This document shows, one piece after another, positions 25,370 to 35,207 of a stretch of 64,000 nt of DNA. The stretch covers positions 2,480,001-2,544,000 of the forward strand of contig NZ_CP108093.1 of assembly GCF_036188265.1 (NCBI RefSeq). Reading direction: 5' to 3'. The DNA is from Streptomyces sp. NBC_00247. GTDB taxonomy: Bacteria > Actinomycetota > Actinomycetes > Streptomycetales > Streptomycetaceae. A program made the position numbers and the translations under genes. The notes under the pieces are model-generated. The model made no database searches. It saw only the letters and a list, made by a program, of their open reading frames with translations, and was not told where the DNA came from. The stretch's first letter is position 1. Every line of letters begins with the position of its first letter.

Positions 25370-25596
25370 CCGGGGTCGGCCCCGGTGGGGGCCGGACAAG
25401 GGCTCCGGCATACGGCTCTCCGGGCCCCGGTACCCACGGCGCCGGAGCCCTTCGGCCGCCCCGCCGCGGCTTCGTCCGGGCACCGCCGGCCCGGCGGTGC
25501 CCCTGCCGACGGGTTCCCCCTCGGCGCCCGGCCATGCCTCGGGCGGGCCGTGCGCGCGGGCCCGTACCGCCTCCGGCTCCGTCGCGCGACGCCCCG

Positions 25597-27303
25597 TCAG
25601 ATGGGCACGATGTCCGGTGCTCCGAGCCGCGCCGCGTCGGCGGTCAGGTCGTCGGGCTGGCGCTGCGACTCCCGTTCGGCCTCGACCCGCTTCTCGTAGT
25701 GCTCGACCTCACGGTCGACCCTGTCCGCGTCCCAGCCCAGCACCGGGGCCATCAGCTCCGCGCAGACGCGGGCGCTGAGGGTACCCCGGTCGAAGGTCTC
25801 GATGGAGATCCGGGTCCGCCGGGTGAGGACGTCGTCCAGGTGGCGGGCGCCCTCGTGCGAGGCCGCGTAGACGATCTCGGCCGCGAGGTAGTCGTCGGCG
25901 GCGGGCAGCGGCTCGCCCAGTGCGGGGTTCTCCGCGATCAGCGCGAGGAGTTCCTCGGCCAGCGAGCCGTACCGGTTGAGCAGGTGCTCGACCCGGACGA
26001 CGTGCAGCCCGGTGGAGGCGGCGATCCGGGCACGGGCGTTCCACAGGGCGCGGTAGCCCTCGGCGCCGAGCAGCGGCACGTCCTCCGTGACGCACTCGGC
26101 GACCCGCTGGTCGAGCCCGTGCACGGCCTCGTCCACGGCGTCCTTCGCCATGACCCGGTACGTCGTGTACTTGCCGCCCGCCACCACGACCAGGCCGGGC
26201 ACCGGGTGCGCCACCGTGTGCTCGCGGGAGAGTTTGCTGGTCGCGTCGGACTCGCCGGCCAGCAGCGGGCGCAGCCCGGCATAGACGCCTTCGACGTCGT
26301 CCCTGGTCAGCGGGGTGGCGAGCACGGTGTTGACGTGTTCGAGGAGGTAGTCGATGTCGGCGCTGGAGGCCGCCGGGTGGGCTTTGTCGAGGCTCCAGTC
26401 GGTGTCGGTGGTGCCGACGATCCAGTGGCGCCCCCAGGGGATGACGAAGAGGACGGACTTCTCGGTCCGCAGGATCAGCCCGGTCGAGGAGTGGATGCGG
26501 TCCTTCGGCACCACGAGGTGGATGCCCTTGGAGGCCCGGACGTGGAACTGTCCGCGTTCGGCGATCAGCGCCTGGGTGTCGTCGGTCCACACACCGGTCG
26601 CGTTCACCACCTGCTTGGCCCTGACCTCGTACCGGCCGCCGGTCTCGACGTCCTCGACCAGGGCGCCGACGACGCGTTCGCCCTCCCGGAGGAATCCGGA
26701 CACCCGCGCGCGGTTCGCCGCGTGCGCGCCGTAGCTGACGGCGGTGCGCACCAGGGTGGCGGTGTAGCGGGCGTCGTCCATCTGGGCGTCGTAGTACTGC
26801 AGGGCTCCGACCAGGGCGTCCTTGCGGAGCGCGGGTGCCACGCGCAGGGCGTGGCGGCGGGAGAGGTGGCGGTGGGCGGGGAGCCCCCGGCCGTGTCCGG
26901 AGGAGAGGGACATCGCGTCGTAGAGGGCGACGCCGGAGCCCGCGTACAGCCGCTCCCAGCCCTTGTGCTGGAGCGGATAGAGGAACGGCACGGGCTTCAC
27001 CAGGTGGGGTGCGAGGCGTTCCAGCAGCAGTCCGCGTTCCTTGAGCGCCTCGCGGACCAGGGCGAAGTCGAGCATCTCCAGATAGCGCAGGCCGCCGTGG
27101 ATGAGCTTGCTGGACCGGCTGGAGGTGCCGGAGGCCCAGTCGCGTGCTTCGACGAGTCCGGTGGCGAGTCCTCTGGTGGCGGCGTCCAGCGCCGTCCCGG
27201 CGCCGACCACGCCCGCCCCGACGACCAGAACGTCCAGTTCGCGTTCGGCCATCGCGGCGAGCGCCTCGGCGCGCTCGGCGGGTCCCAGTGTCGATGTCCT
27301 CAA
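25597..27303 (-). CDS. glpD: Glycerol-3-phosphate dehydrogenase (FAD-dependent)
   Basis: The 568-residue peripheral membrane flavoenzyme oxidises glycerol-3-phosphate to dihydroxyacetone phosphate and feeds electrons to quinone. The dinucleotide-binding motif VLVVGAGVVGAGTALDAATRG lies near residue 27. The conserved SSRSSKLIHGGLRYLE and GGKYTTYRVMAKDAVDE blocks and the C-terminal DAO_C-like helical domain are all present, and the length is normal. The start is the TTG at 27303 (MRTSTLGP): GGGAGG lies 7 nt upstream, and longer in-frame starts add only low-complexity sequence. No glpF or glpK is adjacent, so it serves glycerol-phosphate use from elsewhere. Confidence 0.92.
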   Translation of the reverse strand: MRTSTLGPAERAEALAAMAERELDVLVVGAGVVGAGTALDAATRGLATGLVEARDWASGTSSRSSKLIHGGLRYLEMLDFALVREALKERGLLLERLAPHLVKPVPFLYPLQHKGWERLYAGSGVALYDAMSLSSGHGRGLPAHRHLSRRHALRVAPALRKDALVGALQYYDAQMDDARYTATLVRTAVSYGAHAANRARVSGFLREGERVVGALVEDVETGGRYEVRAKQVVNATGVWTDDTQALIAERGQFHVRASKGIHLVVPKDRIHSSTGLILRTEKSVLFVIPWGRHWIVGTTDTDWSLDKAHPAASSADIDYLLEHVNTVLATPLTRDDVEGVYAGLRPLLAGESDATSKLSREHTVAHPVPGLVVVAGGKYTTYRVMAKDAVDEAVHGLDQRVAECVTEDVPLLGAEGYRALWNARARIAASTGLHVVRVEHLLNRYGSLAEELLALIAENPALGEPLPAADDYLAAEIVYAASHEGARHLDDVLTRRTRISIETFDRGTLSARVCAELMAPVLGWDADRVDREVEHYEKRVEAERESQRQPDDLTADAARLGAPDIVPI

Positions 27304-27593
27304 CTCTGCCTCCCGGTGGATCGGGGTGGTCGGGCACCGGGCGACGTGTCCGGTGATGTCCGGGCGGGCCGGACGTGCCCACCTCCCGATTCTGTCCGCG
27401 ACGGGCGACTTCAGCCACCGCCTGTGGACAACGCCGCCGCCGGCGGCCGGACGACCGGGTACCGGCGGTGCGCGGCCACGCGCGACAACGATCATCGAAT
27501 ACGACATAAATGCGACATGCAGGTCATATTTACGCCTAGTCTGACCTCGCACGGCCCTCAGCGGTTGCGCTTTCGGCCCTCACGACCCCAGGG
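27304..27593. other. Promoter region between divergent glpD and sugar dehydrogenase genes
   Basis: Most of this is G/C-rich, but 27486-27545 is unusually A/T-rich and contains TAGTCT and CATATTTA hexamers that could be -10 elements for rightward transcription. No operator of a known glycerol regulator was recognised. Confidence 0.4.
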
Positions 27594-27647
27594 CGTGTGG
27601 TGAAAGTAGCGCCGTCCCCCGAGGGCGGGCGGGACTTTCACCACACG
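27594..27647 (+). promoter_or_regulatory. Perfect 14-base inverted repeat before the nucleotide-sugar dehydrogenase gene
   Basis: CGTGTGGTGAAAGT (27594-27607) is matched by ACTTTCACCACACG (27634-27647). The 26-base spacer itself contains GCCGTCCCC/GAGGGC pairing, so the RNA could form one long stem. It ends 24 bases before the start codon, just upstream of the GGAAGGA ribosome-binding site, and could be an operator or an RNA structure controlling translation. Confidence 0.6.
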
Positions 27648-27671
27648 ACCCAAGGGAAGGACGGCCCTCGA

Positions 27672-28934
27672 ATGCCCGCAGACCTCGCGGTCATCGGCCT
27701 CGGCCACCTCGGCCTGCCCCTCGCCCAGGCAGCGGTCGCCGCCGGTATCGACACCATCGGCTACGACACCGACCCCCGCCCGTACGCGGATCTCAGCGCG
27801 GGGCGCACCCCGGTCGAGGGATCGCTCACCGCCTCCGAGGTCCGCAGGATGCTCTCCCGGGGCTTCCGCCCCACCACCAACGCCACCGAACTCGGCCGGG
27901 TCCGCACCGCGGTGATCTGCTCCCCCACCCCCCTCGGGGCCGACCGCACCGTCGACCTGACCGCCCTCGGCGACGCCGCCCGCGCCCTGGCCGCCCGGCT
28001 GCGCCCGCACACCACGGTGCTGCTGGAGTCGGCCGTACCCCCGGGCACCACCGAGAACTTCCTGCGCGGGCTGCTCGAAGAGGGCTCCGGGCTGCGCGCC
28101 GGACGGGACTTCCACCTGGCCTGCTCCCCCGGCCGTCTGGACCCCGGCAACCGCACCCACACCCACGCCAACACCCCCCAGGTCATCGGCGGCCTCACCC
28201 CCGCCTGCACCGAGTCCGCCGCCGCGTTCTACGGCCGGCTCACGGACAAGGTGGTACGCGCCAGAGGCCCGCGCGAGGCCGAGATGACGAAGGTGCTGGA
28301 GACCAACTTCCGGCACGTGAACATCGCCCTCGTCAACGAAATGGCGGTGCTCTGCCACGAGCTGGGCGTCGACCTCTGGGACGTCATCCGGTGCGCGGAG
28401 ACCAAGCCCTTCGGCTTCCAGCCGTTCCGCCCCGGCCCCGGGGTCGGCGGCCACGGCGTCCCCCTGGACCCCGGCGGCGTCCCGTACCCCGGCCACGCCC
28501 CCGGCCCGCCGCTGCGGCTGGTGTCCATGGCGCAGGAGATCAACGACCGCATGCCGAGCTACGTGATCCGGCGCAGCGCCACCCTGCTGAACGAGCACGG
28601 CAAGTCCGTGCGCGGCGCCCGCATCCTCCTCCTCGGCGTCACCTACAAGCCGGACAGCGCCGACCAGGAGGCGGCCCCGGCCCGCGAGATCGCGAGCCGG
28701 CTGATGGACCTGGGTGCCCAGATCGGCTACCACGACCCGCACGTCCTGGACTGGCGGGTCCGCGACGCCCCCGTCCCCCGCGCCGACTCGCTGTACGAGG
28801 CGGCTGCCGCCGCCGACCTGACGCTGCTCCTCCAGCACCACCGGACGTACGACCTCCAGGGCCTCGCGGTGAAGGCGCAGCTGCTGCTCGACACCCGGGG
28901 GGCCACTCCGGCGGGGGCCGCGCACCGGCTGTGA
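27672..28934 (+). CDS. UDP-glucose/GDP-mannose dehydrogenase family protein lacking the catalytic Cys
   Basis: This 420-residue protein belongs to the family that oxidises nucleotide sugars to uronates (UDP-glucose, GDP-mannose or UDP-ManNAc dehydrogenases). The N-terminal NAD domain shows VIGLGHLGLPLAQA. The central domain shows EMTKVLETNFRHVNIALVNE with the conserved Lys and Asn, and the C-terminal domain has LLGVTYKPDSAD. In the active-site loop the sequence is GVGGHGVPLDP, where WecC-type relatives have GVGGHCIPVDP, so Gly 262 stands in place of the nucleophilic Cys. The next residues (GGVPYPGH) are also unusual. It may be inactive or do a single-step oxidation. The ATG at 27672 has GGAAGGA 11 nt upstream. 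Confidence 0.82.
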   Translation: MPADLAVIGLGHLGLPLAQAAVAAGIDTIGYDTDPRPYADLSAGRTPVEGSLTASEVRRMLSRGFRPTTNATELGRVRTAVICSPTPLGADRTVDLTALGDAARALAARLRPHTTVLLESAVPPGTTENFLRGLLEEGSGLRAGRDFHLACSPGRLDPGNRTHTHANTPQVIGGLTPACTESAAAFYGRLTDKVVRARGPREAEMTKVLETNFRHVNIALVNEMAVLCHELGVDLWDVIRCAETKPFGFQPFRPGPGVGGHGVPLDPGGVPYPGHAPGPPLRLVSMAQEINDRMPSYVIRRSATLLNEHGKSVRGARILLLGVTYKPDSADQEAAPAREIASRLMDLGAQIGYHDPHVLDWRVRDAPVPRADSLYEAAAAADLTLLLQHHRTYDLQGLAVKAQLLLDTRGATPAGAAHRL

Positions 28935-29106
28935 CGGAGGGGATCCGCCCCGTGGGCGGGGACGGGCGCGGGGACGGGCGCGAGGGCGGGCGGTATCACG
29001 GTGAGCGATGTCGCAGGTGACTGCTAGCCTGCGTCGTCACCTTCGCACAGAGTTGCGTATCTGCCGCACAGTCGTGCGCGCATCCGTCCCAGGGGGGATC
29101 TTCACC

Positions 29107-29823
29107 ATGAGCCAGCCCGTGCCGCCGCCCAGCCGACCCCAGCCGCCCACCGGCGGGCAGCCCGTCGAGGGCAACCCCTACGCGGCCGAGCAGCCCCAGG
29201 CGCCGGCTCCGGCGGCACCGCCGGCCGGTGCGCCCGTGCCGCCGCCGGTCGGCGCGCCCGTCGGTGCGCCCGTGCCGCCGCCCACCGGCGCGCCCGTGCC
29301 CATGGCACCGCCCGTCGGCGCGCCCATGGCGCCGCCCACCGGCAACCCCTTCGCCCCGCAGCAGCCCGGTCAGCCGGGTCAGTTCCCCGGCGTGCCGTTC
29401 GCACCGATCACCGGTCCGGTCCGCAACAACCTGGCCCTCGGCCTGCTCGCTTCCTTCGGCACCGCCCTCGTCGTCGGCGCGATCTACGGCGGTATCACCG
29501 GCGCCACCGAGCGCGAGTTCGTCTACGCGGCGGTCGTCGTCGGTCTCCTCGTCGGCTGGGTCGCGGGCAAGACCGGCGGCCGCAACCCCGTACTGCCGTT
29601 CGCCTCCGTGGTGTTCGCGCTGGGCTCGGTCTACTTCGGCCAGCTGCTCGCCGACGCGATCATGGCCTCGAAGCAGCTCCCGGTCTCCGTGTCGGAGATG
29701 TTCTTCCAGCACCTGGGCGTGCTCCAGGAGATCTGGAAGGCCGACACCGACTTCATCAGCATCCTCTTCTTCGGGATCGCCGGGTTCGCCGCCTTCTCCG
29801 CCGCCAAGAAGATCTCCGACTGA
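29107..29823 (+). CDS. Pro/Ala-rich N-terminal membrane protein
   Basis: The 238-residue protein of unknown function has residues 1-100 as a Pro/Ala/Gly-rich tail with repeated GAPVPPP-like units, probably cytoplasmic and disordered. The C-terminal 130 residues hold about four helices (near 108-128, 137-152, 160-178 and 213-232), and the last loop carries FQHLGVLQEIWKADTDF. The start follows GGGGGGATC 8 nt upstream. It lies between the nucleotide-sugar dehydrogenase gene (same strand) and convergent guaB3, with a strong terminator after it. Confidence 0.72.
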   Translation: MSQPVPPPSRPQPPTGGQPVEGNPYAAEQPQAPAPAAPPAGAPVPPPVGAPVGAPVPPPTGAPVPMAPPVGAPMAPPTGNPFAPQQPGQPGQFPGVPFAPITGPVRNNLALGLLASFGTALVVGAIYGGITGATEREFVYAAVVVGLLVGWVAGKTGGRNPVLPFASVVFALGSVYFGQLLADAIMASKQLPVSVSEMFFQHLGVLQEIWKADTDFISILFFGIAGFAAFSAAKKISD

Positions 29824-29835
29824 CCCGTCCGCGGA

Positions 29836-29887
29836 CGTACGGAGAGGGGCCCGGCCACCACGTGGTGACCGGGCCCCTCTCCGTACG
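29836..29887. terminator. Long bidirectional hairpin terminator
   Basis: CGTACGGAGAGGGGCCCGG at 29836-29854 pairs perfectly with its complement at 29869-29887, with a further TCACCAC/GTGGTGA-like inner pairing. It separates convergent genes and can end both transcripts. Confidence 0.88.
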
Positions 29888-29899
29888 CTCGGTACGGGA

Positions 29900-31024
29900 T
29901 CAGCGGCGGTGCTGCGAGTCCGCCACCGTCACCTCGACGCGCTGGAACTCCTTGAGGTCGCTGTAGCCGGTCGTGGCCATCGCGCGGCGCAGGGCGCCGA
30001 AGATGTTCATCGAGCCGTCCGGGGTGTGCGACGGGCCGGTCAGCACCTCCTCGGTCGTGCCGACCGAGCCGAGGTCCACCAGCTTGCCGCGCGGCACGTC
30101 CTCGTGGACGGCCTCCATGCCCCAGTGCCGGCCACGGCCCGGAGCGTCGGTGGCGCGGGCCAGCGGGGAGCCCATCATCACGGCGTCAGCGCCGCAGGCG
30201 ATGGCCTTCGGCAGGTCGCCGGACCAGCCGACGCCCCCGTCCGCGATGACGTGCACGTACCGGCCGCCGGACTCGTCCATGTAGTCGCGGCGGGCACCCG
30301 CCACGTCCGCCACGGCGGTCGCCATCGGCACCTGGATGCCGAAGACGTTGCGGGTGGTGTGCGCGGCGCCGCCGCCGAAGCCGACCAGGACACCCGCCGC
30401 ACCGGTGCGCATCAGGTGCAGGGCCGCGGTGTACGTGGCGCAGCCGCCGACGATCACCGGGACGTCCAGCTCGTAGATGAACTGCTTGAGGTTGAGCGGC
30501 TCGGCGGCGCCGGAGACGTGCTCGGCGGAGACGGTCGTACCGCGGATGACGAAGATGTCCACCCCGGCGTCGACGACGGCCTTGGAGAACTGGGCGGTGC
30601 GCTGCGGGGAGAGCGCGGCGGCGGTGACGACACCGGAGTCGCGCACCTCCTTGATGCGCTGCCCGATCAGCTCCTCCTGGATCGGAGCGGAGTAGATCTC
30701 CTGGAGGCGCCGGGTCGCGGACTCGACCGGCATCTCGGCGATCTCGTCGAGCAGCGGCTGCGGGTCCTCGTGGCGGGTCCAGAGACCTTCCAGGTTGAGG
30801 ACGCCGAGCCCGCCGAGCTCGCCGATGCGGATGGCGTGCTGCGGGGAGACGACGGAGTCCATGGGAGCAGCCAGGAACGGCAGCTCGAAGCGGTAGGCGT
30901 CGATCTGCCAGGCGATCGAGACCTCCTTCGGGTCCCGGGTCCTGCGGCTCGGTACGACGGCGATGTCGTCGAATGCGTATGCCCGGCGGCCGCGCTTGCC
31001 GCGCCCGATCTCGATCTCAGTCAC
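29900..31024 (-). CDS. guaB3: GuaB3, IMP dehydrogenase/GMP reductase family
   Basis: The 374-residue TIM-barrel protein of the IMPDH/GMPR superfamily has no CBS domains and is shorter than GuaB. FLAAPMDSVVSPQHAIRIG near the N-terminus, IADGGVGWSGDLPKAIACGA and VMMGSPLARA give the phosphate-binding face. The loop that in IMPDH holds the catalytic Cys reads GFGGGAAHTTRNVFG here, with no Cys. Its exact reaction in actinobacteria is not established to my knowledge. It lies directly downstream of guaB on the same strand, separated by a terminator-like hairpin. The start is the GTG at 31024. Confidence 0.88.
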   Translation of the reverse strand: MTEIEIGRGKRGRRAYAFDDIAVVPSRRTRDPKEVSIAWQIDAYRFELPFLAAPMDSVVSPQHAIRIGELGGLGVLNLEGLWTRHEDPQPLLDEIAEMPVESATRRLQEIYSAPIQEELIGQRIKEVRDSGVVTAAALSPQRTAQFSKAVVDAGVDIFVIRGTTVSAEHVSGAAEPLNLKQFIYELDVPVIVGGCATYTAALHLMRTGAAGVLVGFGGGAAHTTRNVFGIQVPMATAVADVAGARRDYMDESGGRYVHVIADGGVGWSGDLPKAIACGADAVMMGSPLARATDAPGRGRHWGMEAVHEDVPRGKLVDLGSVGTTEEVLTGPSHTPDGSMNIFGALRRAMATTGYSDLKEFQRVEVTVADSQHRR

Positions 31025-31078
31025 GATGTGTGGCCTTTCCCTCTACGTCTGCGCTGACCAGTATCCCCGACACACGGC

Positions 31079-31113
31079 GGAGGGGCGGCCCGGGGAACCC
31101 CGGCCGCCCCTCC
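31079..31113 (-). terminator. Hairpin between guaB and guaB3
   Basis: GGAGGGGCGGCC (31079-31090) pairs with GGCCGCCCCTCC (31102-31113) around CGGGGAACCCC, which can itself fold. It begins about 15 bases after the guaB stop, so guaB3 probably has its own promoter or depends on read-through. Confidence 0.75.
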
Positions 31114-31128
31114 CCCACCGTGTGGGTG

Positions 31129-32673
<1,545 letters not shown>

Positions 32674-32804
32674 CTAACGGCCTTCGGGGGTGTCTCATTC
32701 CACGAGCAAGATCGCCGAACGGCTCCGTAGATTCCTACGACGGCGTGAACACCCCGCGAACACGGGGCGTCGGCGGGGGTGACCGGCGCGGGGTGCGGCC
32801 GACA

Positions 32805-33470
32805 TCACTGTTCGGCGAGGGCTCGCAGCCGGCTGAGCGCACGGTGCTGGGCGACCCGCACGGCGCCGGGGGACATCCCCAGCATCTGCCCGGTCTCCTC
32901 GGCGGTCAGTCCGACGGCGACCCGCAGGACGAGCAGCTCGCGCTGGTTCTCCGGGAGGTTGGCGAGGAGCTTCTTGGCCCAGGCGGCGTCGCTGCTGAGC
33001 AGGGCGCGCTCCTCCGGGCCGAGGGAGTCGTCGGGGCGCTCGGGCATCTCGTCGGAGGGGACGGCCGTGGAGCCGGGGTGGCGCATCGCGGCGCGCTGGA
33101 GGTCGGCGACCTTGTGTCCGGCGATGGCGAAGACGAACGCCTCGAAGGGGCGGCCGGTGTCGCGGTAGCGCGGCAGTGCCATGAGCACCGCCACGCAGAC
33201 CTCTTGCGCCAGGTCCTCGCCGAAGTGACGAGCATCACCGGGCAGCCGGTTCAGCCGGGACCGGCAGTACCGCAGCGCGAGGGGGTGGACGCGGGCCAGC
33301 AGGTCGTGTGTCGCCTGCGCGTCGCCGTCCACGGCCCGTTGCACCAGGGCAGCGATCACCGTCGTCTCGTCGTCGCGCATCGGACCATGGTGCCTTGATG
33401 CCGACCGGTCCGCGCCATCGCGTTCAGAGTTGTGCACCGAAGCGTTACGAGCGGGTGCGCCGGATGTCAT
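32805..33470 (-). CDS. shbA: ECF-like RNA polymerase sigma factor, ShbA orthologue
   Basis: A 221-residue sigma factor. Region 2 spans about residues 55-125 ([49 protein letters not shown] helix). Region 4 ends the protein ([41 protein letters not shown]). Its place next to guaB and bldM matches the gene described in Streptomyces as shbA, whose product drives transcription of the principal sigma factor gene hrdB. The start at 33470 (MTSGAPARN) has GGGGAGGG 8 nt upstream; a later ATG at 33380 (MRDDE) would give a shorter protein. The shbA name rests on synteny and remembered sequence. Confidence 0.82.
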   Translation of the reverse strand: MTSGAPARNASVHNSERDGADRSASRHHGPMRDDETTVIAALVQRAVDGDAQATHDLLARVHPLALRYCRSRLNRLPGDARHFGEDLAQEVCVAVLMALPRYRDTGRPFEAFVFAIAGHKVADLQRAAMRHPGSTAVPSDEMPERPDDSLGPEERALLSSDAAWAKKLLANLPENQRELLVLRVAVGLTAEETGQMLGMSPGAVRVAQHRALSRLRALAEQ

Positions 33471-33690
33471 GTCCTGCGCCCTCCCCTTCCGCTGGATCCG
33501 CTGGTCCGAATCGTCGTTCCCGAGGAACTCCACAGCTCAAGGATGCGTCATCGGCCGGGAAGCGTCACCCACCGCCGCCACGACCGGCCCGCCACGGGTG
33601 CGCCGCCGCGGGCTGGCCCTCCGTCGCCCCGCCCGCGGGTCCGCGGACGGGGACGATTCCGGCACGCCGATCGGAGGCCACCCGACAGGC

Positions 33691-34302
33691 TCAGCGCACC
33701 AGGCCCCAGCGGAATCCGAGCGCCACCGCGTGGGCCCGGTCCGAGGCGCCGAGCTTCTTGAAGAGCCTGCGGGCGTGGGTCTTGACCGTGTCCTCGGAGA
33801 GGAAGAGCTCGCGCCCGATCTCCGCGTTGGAGCGGCCGTGGCTCATGCCTTCGAGCACCTGGATCTCCCGCGCGGTGAGCGTGGGGGCGGCCCCCATCTC
33901 CGCGGACCGCAGCCGGCGCGGGGCGAGCCGCCACGTCGGGTCGGCCAGCGCCTGGGTCACGGTGGCCCGCAGTTCGGCGCGCGAGGCGTCCTTGTGCAGG
34001 TAGCCGCGGGCTCCGGCGGCGACCGCGAGCGCGACCCCGTCCAGGTCCTCGGCGACCGTCAGCATGATGATCCGGGCACCGGGGTCGGCGGAGAGCAGCC
34101 GCCGGACGGTCTCCACACCTCCCAGGCCTGGCATGCGGACGTCCATCAGAATCAAATCCGAACGGTCGGCCCCCCATCGGCGGAGTACTTCCTCGCCGTT
34201 GGCCGCCGTCGTCACACGCTCGACGCCGGGCACGGTCGCAACCGCGCGACGGAGCGCCTCTCGGGCGAGCGGGGAGTCGTCGCAGACGAGGACGGATGTC
34301 AT
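33691..34302 (-). CDS. bldM: BldM, atypical response regulator for aerial development
   Basis: The 203-residue regulator acts in aerial hyphae and sporulation. An N-terminal receiver domain (VLVCDDSPLAREALRRAV, Asp near 54 in LILMDVRMPGLGG) is followed by a LuxR helix-turn-helix (LTAREIQVLEGMSHG, then TVKTHARRLFKKLGASDR). BldM is known to bind DNA as a homodimer or with WhiI and to act without classical phosphorylation. Sequence, length and the neighbouring whiD and shbA genes match BldM of Streptomyces. The ATG at 34302 has GGAGG 7 nt upstream. A sigma-BldN-like promoter lies about 125 bases upstream. Confidence 0.95.
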   Translation of the reverse strand: MTSVLVCDDSPLAREALRRAVATVPGVERVTTAANGEEVLRRWGADRSDLILMDVRMPGLGGVETVRRLLSADPGARIIMLTVAEDLDGVALAVAAGARGYLHKDASRAELRATVTQALADPTWRLAPRRLRSAEMGAAPTLTAREIQVLEGMSHGRSNAEIGRELFLSEDTVKTHARRLFKKLGASDRAHAVALGFRWGLVR

Positions 34303-34425
34303 GACCGTCCTCCGCAGCTGATGCGCGTCACCTTGAGCCTCCAGGCTGATACAAGTCGTCACCTGTGCGGTTGACCCCCTCGGACATGTGCCCGAGCCGG
34401 TTCGTCGCCAACCGCCTCCGCACTC

Positions 34426-34453
34426 TCAACGATGGTCACTCGAAAGAGTTACG
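34426..34453 (-). promoter_or_regulatory. Sigma-BldN-type promoter of bldM
   Basis: On the minus strand, CGTAAC (34453-34448) and CGTTGA (34431-34426) are separated by exactly 16 bases, which matches the sigma-BldN promoter pattern as I remember it; bldM is a classical BldN target. Transcription would begin near 34419, giving a leader of about 117 bases. Confidence 0.72.
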
Positions 34454-34619
34454 GGTCGGACCGTAGGGTTCGGCACTCTACGTGAAGGGCCGCACACGGA
34501 GCGGATCGGCGCGGGCGCTTCACCCTTCAACCGAAACTTCACGGGTTGGCGTGCCCTATTTGGCGGCTTTTCTTCCCTTTTGCTGGTGTCTGTGACTAGA
34601 TTCGCAATCAGTCATATTT

Positions 34620-34642
34620 ACATCTACTACGACCGTAGATGT
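34620..34642. promoter_or_regulatory. Inverted repeat in the bldM-whiD divergent region
   Basis: ACATCTAC (34620-34627) and GTAGATGT (34635-34642) are perfect 8-base arms separated by TACGACC, in the A/T-rich stretch about 130 bases before whiD. It may bind a developmental regulator. The rest of 34303-34768 holds the bldM promoter and A/T-rich sequence with possible whiD promoter elements (TTCGCAATCAG...TTTACAT); no gene is seen. Confidence 0.45.
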
Positions 34643-34768
34643 ACGGCAGGCTCGATCACCCAGGACCTGAGGACCTGTGGAACAGGGGATCGGCCACCGA
34701 CGGACGACGACGGACTGCGAATGCCGGGACGACGTCTCCGGCAGAGCACGGTTTCGAGGGGACAAGCA

Positions 34769-35116
34769 ATGGCAGATTTCTCCCGCCTTCCCGGACCCAA
34801 CGCGGACCTGTGGGACTGGCAGCTGCTCGCGGCCTGCCGAGGGGTCGACAGTTCACTGTTCTTCCACCCCGAGGGCGAACGCGGAGCCGCCCGGAGCGCC
34901 CGAGAGACCTCGGCGAAGGAGGTGTGCATGCGCTGCCCCGTACGCGCCGAGTGCGCCGCCCACGCGCTGGCCGTGCGCGAGCCCTACGGAGTGTGGGGCG
35001 GCCTGACCGAGGACGAACGCGAGGAGCTGATGGGCCGCGCCCGCAACCGTCTGGTCACGACCGCCTCCCCTTCCGGCCATGCCACCGGTCCGGGTGACAG
35101 CGCGCACCACGACTGA
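34769..35116 (+). CDS. whiD: WhiD, WhiB-like iron-sulfur transcription factor
   Basis: The 115-residue Wbl protein is required late in sporulation. Four Cys at residues 23, 53, 56 and 62 (AACRG, VCMRCPVRAEC) bind a 4Fe-4S cluster. The GVWGG turn (74-78) is followed by a basic tail (MGRARNRL) that contacts DNA. Wbl proteins bind the principal sigma factor. The sequence matches WhiD by the MADFSRLPGPN start and its place beside bldM. GAGGGGA lies 6 nt upstream of the ATG. The C-terminal 20 residues are Ser/Gly/His-rich. Confidence 0.94.
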   Translation: MADFSRLPGPNADLWDWQLLAACRGVDSSLFFHPEGERGAARSARETSAKEVCMRCPVRAECAAHALAVREPYGVWGGLTEDEREELMGRARNRLVTTASPSGHATGPGDSAHHD

Positions 35117-35207
35117 GGGGCCCGCGCCGCCCCGTACCGCAGGAACGTTTCGCCATCCACGGTCCGTCCCCGCCGGGACCTCGACGGACCGGGGCTCGGT
35201 CGTGCCG

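Noticed and set aside
34388..34768. N-terminal extension of whiD by 127 codons
   Set aside because: WhiB-like proteins start at MADF here, the ATG at 34769 has a ribosome-binding site, and the upstream segment contains the bldM promoter and A/T-rich regulatory DNA.
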